Below, in pieces: positions 16,029-25,376 of a stretch of 64,000 nucleotides of DNA (the stretch's first letter is position 1; each line of letters opens with the position of its first letter). The notes under the pieces were generated by a model. That model had not been told where the DNA came from and did no database searches. It saw only the letters and a program-made list of their open reading frames with translations. The stretch comes from SSF14 sp046331245. GTDB taxonomy: Bacteria > Actinomycetota > Acidimicrobiia > Acidimicrobiales > Microtrichaceae. The stretch is from assembly GCA_046331245.1 (NCBI GenBank), contig JAXLRH010000001.1, positions 558,001 through 622,000 of the forward strand. The letters are read 5' to 3'. The position numbers were made by a program, and so were the translations under genes.

Positions 16029-17411
16029 GTGATCCCCATCCTCACGCCCGCCGAGATGGCCGAGGTCGACGCCGCTGCGGCCGAGCCGGTCGAGGTGCTC
16101 ATCGAGCGGGCCGGGTTCGCGGTCGCCCGCTCCGCGCTCGCGCTGATGGGAGGTGCGTACGGGCGGCGGGTCGTCGTGATCGCCGGGCCCGGAAACAACG
16201 GGCGCGACGGAGCGGTTGCGGGCCGTCTCCTGGCTCGGCGCGGTGCCGCCGTGATCGTGCGTGAGGCGAGCGATCCGGGCTCGATCCCCCCGTGCGACCT
16301 CGTGATCGACGCGGCGTACGGCACGGGCTTCCGTGGCTCGTACACGGCGCCCGACGTAGGCGGCGCGCCGGTCCTCGCCGTCGACATTCCCTCGGGGGTC
16401 GACGGGCTCACCGGTCTGGCCTCGGGTCGCCCTGCTGCAGCCGTCGCCACGACGACGTTCGCGGCGCTCAAGCCGGGACTGCTGTTCGCTGACGGCGCAG
16501 CGTTGAGCGGGCCGGTCACCGTGGCCGACATCGGTCTCGAGCCGCTGCCGCACCAGGACGGCCTCGCCGGCCTGGTCGAGACGTCCGACCTGGCGGTATG
16601 GGTTCGACGACGGCCGACCGACGCCCACAAGTGGAAGAGCGCTGTCTGGATCGTCGGAGGAAGCGCGGAGATGACCGGCGCCCCGGTGCTGTCGGCGTCG
16701 GGTGCGCTCGCCGCCGGCGCCGGCTACGTGCGCCTCAGCGCGCCGGGGCTCGCCCCGCTGGGTCGCGCTCCGATCGAGGCCGTCTTCCACCCGCTGGCGA
16801 TGGTCGGCTGGCATCGGACGGTGCTCGCGGAATCGGAGCGCATCTCAGCGCTGGTCGTCGGCCCGGGCCTGGGCCGCAACGACTCGGTCCGCGACGAGGT
16901 CGCGGCGCTGGCGACGTCGAGCCCCCTGCCGGTCGTGGTCGACGGCGACGGTCTGTGGGCCATCTCCGACCTCCGTGGTCGGATGTCCGAGGCCCCGCGC
17001 GTCCTCACGCCGCACGACGGCGAGTACCTGCAGCTCACCGGCCGACCGGTCGGCGCCGACCGCATCGCCGCCGCTCGCCGACTCGCCGCCGAACGATCCG
17101 CGGTCGTCCTGCTGAAGGGGCCGACCACCGTGATCGCGGAGCCGCGTGGCCGGGTTCGGTTGGTGCGGGCCGGCGACGAGCGGCTCGCGAGCGCCGGTAC
17201 GGGTGACGTGCTCAGTGGCATCGTCGGCGCGTTGCTCGCCGCCGGCGCCGATCCGTTCGACGCCGCCGCAGCGGGAGCCCAGGTGCACGGTCTCGCCGGC
17301 CGGGCCTGCCCTGTCGTCGGCACGACGGCCTCGCAGCTCCCGGCCGCCGTGTCGGCGGTCCTGTCGAAGGTCGTCACGGAGCACGGCGGTTCGGCCGAGG
17401 CCGGCAGGTGA
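16029..17411 (+). CDS. nnr: Bifunctional NAD(P)H-hydrate epimerase / ADP-dependent dehydratase
   Basis: The 460-residue protein fuses two repair enzymes for hydrated NAD(P)H. The N-terminal epimerase (YjeF_N, about 1-200) has GPGNNGRDG and the VDIPSGVDG loop. The C-terminal dehydratase (ribokinase-like, about 205-450) has GPGLGRND, DGDGLWA and the late GTGDVLSGIVGALLAAG motif. The GTG start lacks a ribosome-binding site and looks leaderless. It is followed 4 nt later by alr, a frequent pairing in bacteria. Confidence 0.95.
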   Translation: MIPILTPAEMAEVDAAAAEPVEVLIERAGFAVARSALALMGGAYGRRVVVIAGPGNNGRDGAVAGRLLARRGAAVIVREASDPGSIPPCDLVIDAAYGTGFRGSYTAPDVGGAPVLAVDIPSGVDGLTGLASGRPAAAVATTTFAALKPGLLFADGAALSGPVTVADIGLEPLPHQDGLAGLVETSDLAVWVRRRPTDAHKWKSAVWIVGGSAEMTGAPVLSASGALAAGAGYVRLSAPGLAPLGRAPIEAVFHPLAMVGWHRTVLAESERISALVVGPGLGRNDSVRDEVAALATSSPLPVVVDGDGLWAISDLRGRMSEAPRVLTPHDGEYLQLTGRPVGADRIAAARRLAAERSAVVLLKGPTTVIAEPRGRVRLVRAGDERLASAGTGDVLSGIVGALLAAGADPFDAAAAGAQVHGLAGRACPVVGTTASQLPAAVSAVLSKVVTEHGGSAEAGR

Positions 17412-17415
17412 CACG

Positions 17416-18546
17416 ATGACGTCGTCGACCGGCCACCGGCCCACCCGCCTCGAGGTCGCCCCGGACGCGATCACCGCCAACGTGGCCCGGCTCGTCGAGA
17501 TGAACGCGCCGGCTGCGGTCTGCTGCGTGGTCAAGGCCGACGGGTACGGCCACGGCGCCGTCGTCGCGGCGCGCGCCGGCCTCGCGGGCGGCGCTCAGTC
17601 GCTCGGGGTCGCGTTGGTCGAGGAGGCGGAGACCCTGCGTGCCGCCGGGGTCGAGGCCCCCATCCTCGTGCTCAGCGAGCCGCCGTTCTCCGCGTGGCCG
17701 ACGGTGGTCGCACTGGGCCTGGACGCCATGGTCTACAGCGAGGCGGCGATCGCCGCCGCCGGCGACGCGGCCGCATCAGCGGACTCCGCGACGCCCGTCG
17801 CGCTGCACCTCAAGGTCGACACCGGGATGCACCGCGTCGGGTGCGCCCCCGATGCAGCGGTCGGCCTGGCGCAGTCGATCGTCGACCGCCCCGAGCTCCG
17901 CCTCGCCGGGCTGGCGTCGCACTTCGCGACGGCCGACGACACCACCTCGTTGTTCCCGGCCGTGCAGCTGGAGCGCTTCCGGTCGGTCGACGAGGCGCTG
18001 CGTGAGGCGGGCATCGACGGCTACGTCCGGCACATCGCGAACTCGGCCGGGGCGATCGCCCTGCCGGCGTCGCGCTTCGAGATGGTCCGCTGCGGGATCG
18101 CCTGCTACGGCATCGCGCCGTCGGAGCCGTTGGCGACGCGCATGCAGTTCGACCGCGCAGGCCGACTCGTCTCGGCGGTGACGCTCGTGAAGCGGCTCGA
18201 GGCCGGCGAGCCCGTGAGCTACGGATGCCGCTACGTGACGACCCGCGCCACGAACATCGTCACCGTGCCGATCGGGTACGCGGACGGTGTGCCGCGATCG
18301 ACCGGAGCCAACGACGGGATGGTGCTCATCGGCGGCCTCCGCTTCCCGGTGGTGGGAACGGTCACGATGGATCAGCTGATGGTGGACGTCGGCGACGTCG
18401 AGGTCTCGGTCGGGGACGAGGTCGTCCTCGTCGGGGAGCAGGGCACCGACGCCATCGCCGCCAACGAGGTGGCGGCGCGCGAGGGCACCATCGGCTACGA
18501 GATCGTCAGTCGCATCGGCCCCCGGGTGCCCCGGGTCCTGGTCTGA
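17416..18546 (+). CDS. alr: Alanine racemase
   Basis: The 376-residue PLP enzyme makes D-alanine for peptidoglycan. The PLP lysine is residue 40 in VVKADGYGHG. The barrel motifs LKVDTGMHRVG and HIANSAGAI and the C-terminal-domain catalytic tyrosine in PVSYGCRY are present, with GTVTMDQLMVDVG near the end. I chose ATG 17416, 4 nt after nnr; the frame is open further upstream but that part is inside nnr. Confidence 0.95.
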   Translation: MTSSTGHRPTRLEVAPDAITANVARLVEMNAPAAVCCVVKADGYGHGAVVAARAGLAGGAQSLGVALVEEAETLRAAGVEAPILVLSEPPFSAWPTVVALGLDAMVYSEAAIAAAGDAAASADSATPVALHLKVDTGMHRVGCAPDAAVGLAQSIVDRPELRLAGLASHFATADDTTSLFPAVQLERFRSVDEALREAGIDGYVRHIANSAGAIALPASRFEMVRCGIACYGIAPSEPLATRMQFDRAGRLVSAVTLVKRLEAGEPVSYGCRYVTTRATNIVTVPIGYADGVPRSTGANDGMVLIGGLRFPVVGTVTMDQLMVDVGDVEVSVGDEVVLVGEQGTDAIAANEVAAREGTIGYEIVSRIGPRVPRVLV

Positions 18547-18565
18547 GCGCGCCGACCCGTCGGGG

Positions 18566-19309
18566 TCAGGCCGCGGCGACCGTGATCTCGTTCGTCGACC
18601 GGTAGTAGACGTACACGATGTCGCCGTCGGGCGCCGACGCGACGCAACGGCTGCGTACATTGGCCGAACCGGGGGAGAGGTCGTCGGGGACGGTGAGCTC
18701 GCCCGACCACGATCCGTCGGCTCGGACGGGGAGGGTGCCCCCGGCCTCGAACGCCCCGGTGGGGTAGGGGCCCTGCGCGATCTCGTACTCGACCTGGCTG
18801 CCCGCGCACCCGCTACCGGAGTACGCCACCGTGCCGCCCACGTCGATCGTTCCCGCGCCCAGCGAGGCGGTGGTGAGCGGCGTCGAACCGACGGCGAACA
18901 GGGTGTTCGCCATCGCCTCCTTCGGTGGCCGGAAGGTGCCGCACAGCACCCGTGCGCCGTACCAGCCGGCGAGCGCCTTGGGCAGCCTGAGCTCGGCGCG
19001 CGTGCGGAAGAGCAGGTTGGTGACGGCGGCCGCCCTGGTGATCATCGTGGCGTCGCGGGTCGCGCCGTCCGACGTCGTCAGGTAGATCTCGACGGTGACG
19101 TCGCCGCGAGGGCAGCCGGCCACGCTCACGGTGACGGCGACGTCGTCCCCGGCGACCGGCCGCCCGGGGCGGGTGTGGACGAGCGCGTTGACGAGGCGGG
19201 CCTGTGCCGCCGCCGGTGCGCCGTCGACGACCACCCCCGTCGACGCCGCGGCGAGCACGACGACGGCGATGCACGCGACGAGGCGGACGGTGAGGCGGCG
19301 ACGGACCAT
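18566..19309 (-). CDS. Secreted hypothetical protein
   Basis: The 247-residue protein starts with a classical signal peptide (basic VRRRLTVR, then a hydrophobic stretch through VVVLAAASTGVVV, and cleavage after about APAAAQA near residue 37). The mature part has beta-rich sequence with paired cysteines (VAGCPRGD, VLCGTF, GSGCAGSQ, SRCVASA) and no known catalytic motif; two Ig-like halves are possible. The frame extends upstream to 19564, but only ATG 19309 gives a signal peptide. It converges with alr and is divergent from tsaE. Function unknown. Confidence 0.75.
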   Translation of the reverse strand: MVRRRLTVRLVACIAVVVLAAASTGVVVDGAPAAAQARLVNALVHTRPGRPVAGDDVAVTVSVAGCPRGDVTVEIYLTTSDGATRDATMITRAAAVTNLLFRTRAELRLPKALAGWYGARVLCGTFRPPKEAMANTLFAVGSTPLTTASLGAGTIDVGGTVAYSGSGCAGSQVEYEIAQGPYPTGAFEAGGTLPVRADGSWSGELTVPDDLSPGSANVRSRCVASAPDGDIVYVYYRSTNEITVAAA

Positions 19310-19350
19310 CGGAGCGAGACTACGGCCCCGGGAGCGCCGCCTCACAACGG

Positions 19351-19356
19351 TAGTGT
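19351..19356 (+). promoter_or_regulatory. Putative leaderless -10 of tsaE
   Basis: TAGTGT (TANNNT pattern) ends 8 nt before the tsaE ATG at 19365, with no ribosome-binding site between. No good -35 is seen. This is consistent with a leaderless transcript in an actinobacterium. Confidence 0.35.
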
Positions 19357-19364
19357 TGGCGCCG

Positions 19365-19889
19365 ATGTCGGAGACCGAGACCATCCGGGCGCGAACCACC
19401 TCGGCGGCCGAGACGGCGAAGCTGGCCGCGGCCCTCGGCGCCGCGGCGACGGCGGGAGATCTGCTCCTGCTGTCGGGCGACCTCGGGGCCGGCAAGACGG
19501 TCTTCGCCCAGGGCTTCGGCTCGGGCCTCGGTGTGACCGAGCCCATCGTGTCGCCGACGTTCACGTTGGTCCGGGAGTACCCGGGTCGCGTGAAGTTGTA
19601 CCACCTCGACGTCTACCGGCTGACCCACGTGCAGGAGGCGCTCGACCTCGGCCTCGCGGAGCTGCTCGACGACGATGCCGTCACCCTCATCGAGTGGGGG
19701 GAGCAGATCCTCCCGGCGCTGCCTGCCGACTACCTCGAGGTGATCGTCGAGCTCGGCGACGAGCTCGACGACGAGCGCTGGTTCCACCTCACCGCCGTCG
19801 GGCCGCGATGGAGCGCCCGCGCCCGGGGACTGGCCCGCCTTCTGGCACCATGGGCGTCGGACCCCGGCGACTCGGAAGCGACTGCCTGA
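19365..19889 (+). CDS. tsaE: tRNA threonylcarbamoyladenosine biosynthesis ATPase TsaE
   Basis: The 174-residue P-loop ATPase takes part in making t6A37 on ANN-decoding tRNAs. The Walker A is GDLGAGKT (residues 38-45), followed by PIVSPTFTLVREYPG and YHLDVYRL, both family hallmarks, and LIEWGEQI. It leads a tsaE-tsaB-rimI run. TsaD, the catalytic partner, is not in the window. Confidence 0.95.
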   Translation: MSETETIRARTTSAAETAKLAAALGAAATAGDLLLLSGDLGAGKTVFAQGFGSGLGVTEPIVSPTFTLVREYPGRVKLYHLDVYRLTHVQEALDLGLAELLDDDAVTLIEWGEQILPALPADYLEVIVELGDELDDERWFHLTAVGPRWSARARGLARLLAPWASDPGDSEATA

Positions 19890-19905
19890 ACATGCTGACC
19901 CACCC

Positions 19906-20604
19906 ATGCTGATCCTCGGCATCGACACGGCGACGTCGCAGGCCGGATGCGCGATCGGTGGTCACGAGGGCGTCATCGCCTCCGCTCAGTGCGCCAAGGG
20001 ACGTCGCCACGCCGAGAACCTCGCGCCGGCGATCGACTTCATCTGCACGCAGTCCCAGATCGACCTCGACGAGATCAGCGTGGTGGCCGTCGACCTCGGA
20101 CCGGGTCTCTTCACCGGGCTGCGGGTGGGCATCGCGACGGCCAAGGGCCTCGCCCATGCGCTGGGGGTGCCGATGATCGGCGTCGCCAGCCTGGACCTCC
20201 TGGCCTTCGCGGTGCGGTTCTCGCCGCGGCTCATCGTCACGGCGATCGACGCCCGGCGGTCGGAGCTGTACTACGCGTTCTACCGGCAGGTTCCCGGCGG
20301 CATCCAGCGACTCGGCGCGCACGCCGTCGGCTCGCCGGAGGATCTCGTGTCGCAGCTGTCGGTGATGCGCGACGAGCTGCTCCTGGTGGGCGATGGCGTG
20401 CAGCGCTACCGCGAGCTGTTCGAGCAGCTGCCGAAGGCCGAGCTCGCCGACGCCGGCCTGGCATACCCGTCGGCGGCGTCGCTGGTGCAGCTCGCGCATG
20501 CGCAGGCGCTGCGCGAGGAGTTCGTGCCACCCACGGCGTTGGAGCCCATCTACCTCCGCAAGCCCGACGCCGAGATCAACTGGGTCACCCGGGACCGTGG
20601 CTGA
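19906..20604 (+). CDS. tsaB: tRNA threonylcarbamoyladenosine biosynthesis protein TsaB
   Basis: The 232-residue ASKHA-fold protein begins MLILGIDTATSQAGCAI and has GPGLFTGLRVGIATAKGLA near residues 66-84, typical of TsaB, the scaffold that pairs with TsaD in t6A synthesis. It ends with an 8-nt overlap into rimI. The spacing from tsaE is 16 nt. Confidence 0.94.
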   Translation: MLILGIDTATSQAGCAIGGHEGVIASAQCAKGRRHAENLAPAIDFICTQSQIDLDEISVVAVDLGPGLFTGLRVGIATAKGLAHALGVPMIGVASLDLLAFAVRFSPRLIVTAIDARRSELYYAFYRQVPGGIQRLGAHAVGSPEDLVSQLSVMRDELLLVGDGVQRYRELFEQLPKAELADAGLAYPSAASLVQLAHAQALREEFVPPTALEPIYLRKPDAEINWVTRDRG

Positions 20605-21130
20605 GGCGCCGTCGGGGACGCACCGCGTCGCGGTCGTGCCCATGCGGAGCCGCCACCTCCGCGGCGTGGTCGCGATCGAGCAGCAGACGTCGCACCGACC
20701 GTGGTCGAAGGACCTCTTCGCATCCGAGCTGAAGCAGGCCTCCTCACGGGGATTCGTCGCGGTGCGCCCGAATGCGTCGGTGATCGGGTTCGGGTGCCTG
20801 ATGTCGACCGGCTACGAGGCGCACGTCACCAACATCGCGACCGACCCGACCGTCCGGCGTCAGGGCGTCGGCACGATGGTGATGCTGCGACTGGTCGCCG
20901 AGGCCCAGGACTGGGGCCTCGAGTCGATGACGCTGGAGGTTCGGGCGTCGAACACCGCCGCCCAGGACATGTACCGCAGGTTCGGGTTCGAGGCCGACGG
21001 GGTGCGTCCCCGCTACTACGCCGAGACGGGTGAGGACGCCATCATCATGTGGGCGCACGACATCGTCGGCGACGCCTATCGCGACCGGATCGATCGCATC
21101 ATCGCCCAGTTGGGCGACACGTCGGCCTGA
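20597..21130 (+). CDS. rimI: Ribosomal protein S18-alanine N-acetyltransferase (GNAT)
   Basis: The 177-residue GNAT protein carries IATDPTVRRQGVGTMVM (acetyl-CoA loop R-x-x-G-x-G) near residues 89-105 and LEVRASNTAAQDMYRRFGFE, characteristic of RimI. RimI acetylates the S18 N-terminus. I start at GTG 20597, overlapping tsaB by 8 nt; ATG 20641 is a shorter alternative. The tsaE-tsaB-rimI order supports the call. Confidence 0.9.
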   Translation: MAEAPSGTHRVAVVPMRSRHLRGVVAIEQQTSHRPWSKDLFASELKQASSRGFVAVRPNASVIGFGCLMSTGYEAHVTNIATDPTVRRQGVGTMVMLRLVAEAQDWGLESMTLEVRASNTAAQDMYRRFGFEADGVRPRYYAETGEDAIIMWAHDIVGDAYRDRIDRIIAQLGDTSA

Positions 21131-21169
21131 CCGACCGGGCTGGCCGAGTGGGGTGACCGAGTGGGGCGC

Positions 21170-21224
21170 TTAGCAGTCGACCTGGTCGAGTGCTAACTTG
21201 GCACTCGCGCCGATCGAGTGCCAA
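21170..21224 (+). promoter_or_regulatory. Two abutting CIRCE operators with the groES promoter
   Basis: Operator 1 (21170-21196) is TTAGCAGTC-N9-GAGTGCTAA, one base off the CIRCE consensus. Operator 2 (21198-21224) is TTGGCACTC-N9-GAGTGCCAA, a perfect 9-9-9 dyad. One base separates them. TTAGCA (21170-21175) and TAACTT (21194-21199), 18 nt apart, can serve as -35 and -10, placing the start site in operator 2. Known biology: HrcA binds CIRCE and represses groESL until heat stress. Just upstream, CCGAGTGGGG occurs twice (21144 and 21157). Confidence 0.85.
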
Positions 21225-21285
21225 CAGGACCCACCGGCGCCATCCCACCACGTAACCCACGCGAAAGCGCAACGGAGGCATCTGC

Positions 21286-21573
21286 ATGAACCTGCAGCCA
21301 CTCGAAGACCGAATCGTCGTCCGGCCCGCACAGGCCGAAGCGACCACCGCGAGCGGTCTCGTCATTCCCGACACCGCCAAGGAGAAGCCCCAGCAGGGCG
21401 AGGTGCTCGCCGTTGGCGAAGGCCGTTTCGGCGACGACAACGAGCGCATCCCGATGGACGTCAAGGTCGGCGACAAGGTCGTCTACAGCAAGTACGGCGG
21501 CACCGAGATCACGATCGACGGCGAAGACCTGCTCATCCTGGCGGCTCGCGACGTGCTCGCGATCGCCAAGTAA
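21286..21573 (+). CDS. groES: Co-chaperonin GroES
   Basis: The 95-residue lid protein opens MNLQPLEDRIVVRPAQAE and includes the mobile-loop region TTASGLVIPDTAKEKPQ (residues 22-38). It caps GroEL during folding. It is preceded by tandem CIRCE elements and followed 20 nt later by groEL. Confidence 0.98.
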   Translation: MNLQPLEDRIVVRPAQAEATTASGLVIPDTAKEKPQQGEVLAVGEGRFGDDNERIPMDVKVGDKVVYSKYGGTEITIDGEDLLILAARDVLAIAK

Positions 21574-21593
21574 CACCGACCCGAGGACAACCA

Positions 21594-23225
<1,632 letters not shown>

Positions 23226-23265
23226 AACCCGTCGTTGGGCCCCCGGGCCCACGATTCGACGGTAC

Positions 23266-23291
23266 GAGGCCGGCCCTGCGGGGCCGGCCTC
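23266..23291 (+). terminator. Terminator hairpin after groEL
   Basis: An 11-bp perfect stem (GAGGCCGGCCC, 23266-23276, with GGGCCGGCCTC, 23281-23291) closes a TGCG loop 40 nt after groEL. It separates the chaperonin transcript from the polysaccharide locus promoter 95 nt downstream. Confidence 0.7.
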
Positions 23292-23350
23292 GTCGCGTCC
23301 GGGAGCGAGAACCCTGCAACGGCGGGGCATCCGGCGAGATCCTTTCATCG

Positions 23351-23410
23351 TCAAGAAGTTCTGTCGCGAACGACGCGGGCTCCCGTACACTGAGCCGAAG
23401 AACTTCTTGA
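23351..23410 (+). promoter_or_regulatory. Promoter of the polysaccharide locus framed by a 12-bp inverted repeat
   Basis: TCAAGAAGTTCT (23351-23362) and its exact reverse complement (23399-23410) frame a -10 TACACT (23386-23391). Each arm contains a near-palindrome, AAGAA-G-TTCTG and AAGAA-C-TTCTT, with centres 45 bp apart. No -35 hexamer is recognisable at the proper distance. The layout suggests a dimeric regulator bound on both sides of the start site. The leader to the ATG is about 93 nt. Confidence 0.5.
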
Positions 23411-23490
23411 ATCCCAGGCGGGACTCTGTTTCGGTGGTCGTGCGGGCGCCCGTCGGGTGCCTCTGTGCATGGTGAGCAGTCAGAGCGGAT

Positions 23491-24216
23491 ATGGACATGT
23501 TGGGAACCCAGAAGGCACAACCGGCGGCGCGAGTGGACGATGCACGGGGCATCTCCGCGTCTCTCGACCCGACGCCTGCGCCGCTCACCCTGGTGTCCTC
23601 CGAGCGTCATCGCACGCGGTACGAGCGGTGGGGCAAGCGTGCCTTCGACGTGGCGGTCTCCGCCACCATCCTCCTCCTGGTCGCGCCGGTGATGTCGATC
23701 GTCTGGGTGGTCCTTCGCCTCACGCTCGGCCGCGACGTCGTGATCGCCCAGGATCGCGTCGGGCGCAACGGCGCGGTGTTCGGGATGTACAAGTTCCGCA
23801 CGATGCACTGGAGCCGGCGTCGTGACCGGCCGGCACCGTTCGAGGGCCACGATCGCCGTCGCACCCACAAGGCCGACCACGACCCGCGCCACACCCCGGT
23901 CGGGCGGGTGCTCCGCAAGGTGAGCCTCGACGAGCTCCCGCAGCTCATGAACGTGCTGCGTGGCGACATGTCGCTCGTCGGTCCCCGGCCCGAGCTCGTG
24001 CACCTCGTCGACCAGATGGATGCCCGTGAGCACCATCGGCACAGCGTGCGGCCGGGGATGACCGGCGAGTGGCAGGTGTCGGTGCGCCAGCAGGGCATCC
24101 CGCTGCACGAGTGCTTCGACGACGACCTGCCGTACCTCGACCGGGTGACGATGCGCAACGACCTCTCCATCCTGTTCCGCACGGTCGGCGTGGTCTTCGG
24201 CCAGGGCGGTCGGTGA
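23491..24216 (+). CDS. Polyprenyl-phosphate sugar-1-phosphate transferase (initiating)
   Basis: The 241-residue bacterial sugar transferase has one membrane segment (AFDVAVSATILLLVAPVMS, near residue 52) and the PglC/WbaP catalytic core: VIAQDRVGRNGAVFGMYKFRTM, then SLDELPQLMNVLRGDMS with the catalytic Asp-Glu, and LVGPRPE. It probably loads the first sugar phosphate onto undecaprenyl phosphate. It lacks the large CoA-binding-like N-domain of WcaJ and has a disordered ~45-residue N-terminus. The next gene overlaps by GTGA. The donor sugar cannot be told. Confidence 0.9.
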   Translation: MDMLGTQKAQPAARVDDARGISASLDPTPAPLTLVSSERHRTRYERWGKRAFDVAVSATILLLVAPVMSIVWVVLRLTLGRDVVIAQDRVGRNGAVFGMYKFRTMHWSRRRDRPAPFEGHDRRRTHKADHDPRHTPVGRVLRKVSLDELPQLMNVLRGDMSLVGPRPELVHLVDQMDAREHHRHSVRPGMTGEWQVSVRQQGIPLHECFDDDLPYLDRVTMRNDLSILFRTVGVVFGQGGR

Positions 24217-25376
24217 CCGGCTCGCTGCCGGCGCTCCTGGTCCTCTCGCCGTCGGCGGACATGTACGGCTCCGACCGTGCGCTGCTCGGCCTGCTGGACG
24301 AGCTCCGCGAGCGGTACGACGTCACGATCGTGTCGGCGGTCGACGGGCCGATGCTCGCCGAGGCGCGACGTCGTGGCGCGTCCGTCGTCGTCAGCCCGGA
24401 CTGGGCCCTGCGACGCCGCTTCTTCACGCCGACCGGTATCGTGCCGGCCCTGTGGCGGATCGCCCGAACGTTGGTGCTCATCCGTCGACTGCACCGTGAG
24501 CGGCGATTCGTCATGACGTACGCGAACACGGTGGCGAACACGCTGCTGCCGTTCCTGCCGCTGGCGCTGCGGGCGCCGCTGGTCGTGCACGTGCGTGAGG
24601 TGCCGCGCACCGGTGCCCGCCTCAACGGCATCTTCTTCGGGCAGATCAGTCGCGTGGCCACCGCCCTCCTCTGCAACTCGACGTTCACGGCGTCCTTCGT
24701 GTCCGACCTCGAGCCCCGGCTGGCCGACCGCCTGCGTGTGGTCCACGACGGGGTGGACCCCGTCGACGTGCCCGGCGCCGCGTCCGGGCCCGCTCCTCAC
24801 GACGGTCCGTTGGAGATCGTGTGCGTGGGGCGCATCCATCCGCAGAAGGGCCAGCAGGTGATGATCGAGGCGCTGGCGTCGGCCACCGCTGCCGGGCACG
24901 ACTGGCGGGTGCACTTCTGGGGTGACGCCCTTCCCGAGCACGCCCATCTGCTCGCCGGCCTCGAGGACGAGGTGCGCCGCAACGGCCTCGCCGACCGCGT
25001 GGTGTGGCACGGCTACGGCGGTGACGCGGCATCGATGTACGGGGGAATGGACGTCGCCGTCGTGCCGTCCACCTGGCCCGAGGGCTTCTCGCTGGTCACC
25101 GCCGAGGCCCAGGCGGCGGGGTTGCCGGCGGTGGCGACCGGTCCCGGCGGCCCGAGCGACATCATCGACGACGGCGTGACCGGACGGATCGTCCCGTTCG
25201 ACGACGCCGCGGCGGTCGTGGCAGCGCTCACCGAGCTCGAGGCGCCCGGGGTCCGGGCGGCGTGGGGGGCCGCCGGCCATCGACGCTTCCTCGAGCACTT
25301 CACCACGCAGCGCTCGGCGACCGCCGTGTGCGACGCGCTGGTGGGGCTCAGCGGGCCAGTGAGCCGTTCCGCCTGA
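24213..25376 (+). CDS. Glycosyltransferase family 4
   Basis: The 387-residue GT-B enzyme starts at GTG 24213, overlapping the previous stop by four bases. The C-terminal donor half has IVCVGRIHPQKGQQVMIEAL (near residue 206), and the EX7E-type motif PEGFSLVTAEAQAAGLP. It should extend the lipid-linked oligosaccharide begun by the preceding transferase. The acceptor half includes SADMYGSDRALLGLL. Its last 29 nt overlap the convergent flippase gene. Confidence 0.87.
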   Translation: MTGSLPALLVLSPSADMYGSDRALLGLLDELRERYDVTIVSAVDGPMLAEARRRGASVVVSPDWALRRRFFTPTGIVPALWRIARTLVLIRRLHRERRFVMTYANTVANTLLPFLPLALRAPLVVHVREVPRTGARLNGIFFGQISRVATALLCNSTFTASFVSDLEPRLADRLRVVHDGVDPVDVPGAASGPAPHDGPLEIVCVGRIHPQKGQQVMIEALASATAAGHDWRVHFWGDALPEHAHLLAGLEDEVRRNGLADRVVWHGYGGDAASMYGGMDVAVVPSTWPEGFSLVTAEAQAAGLPAVATGPGGPSDIIDDGVTGRIVPFDDAAAVVAALTELEAPGVRAAWGAAGHRRFLEHFTTQRSATAVCDALVGLSGPVSRSA

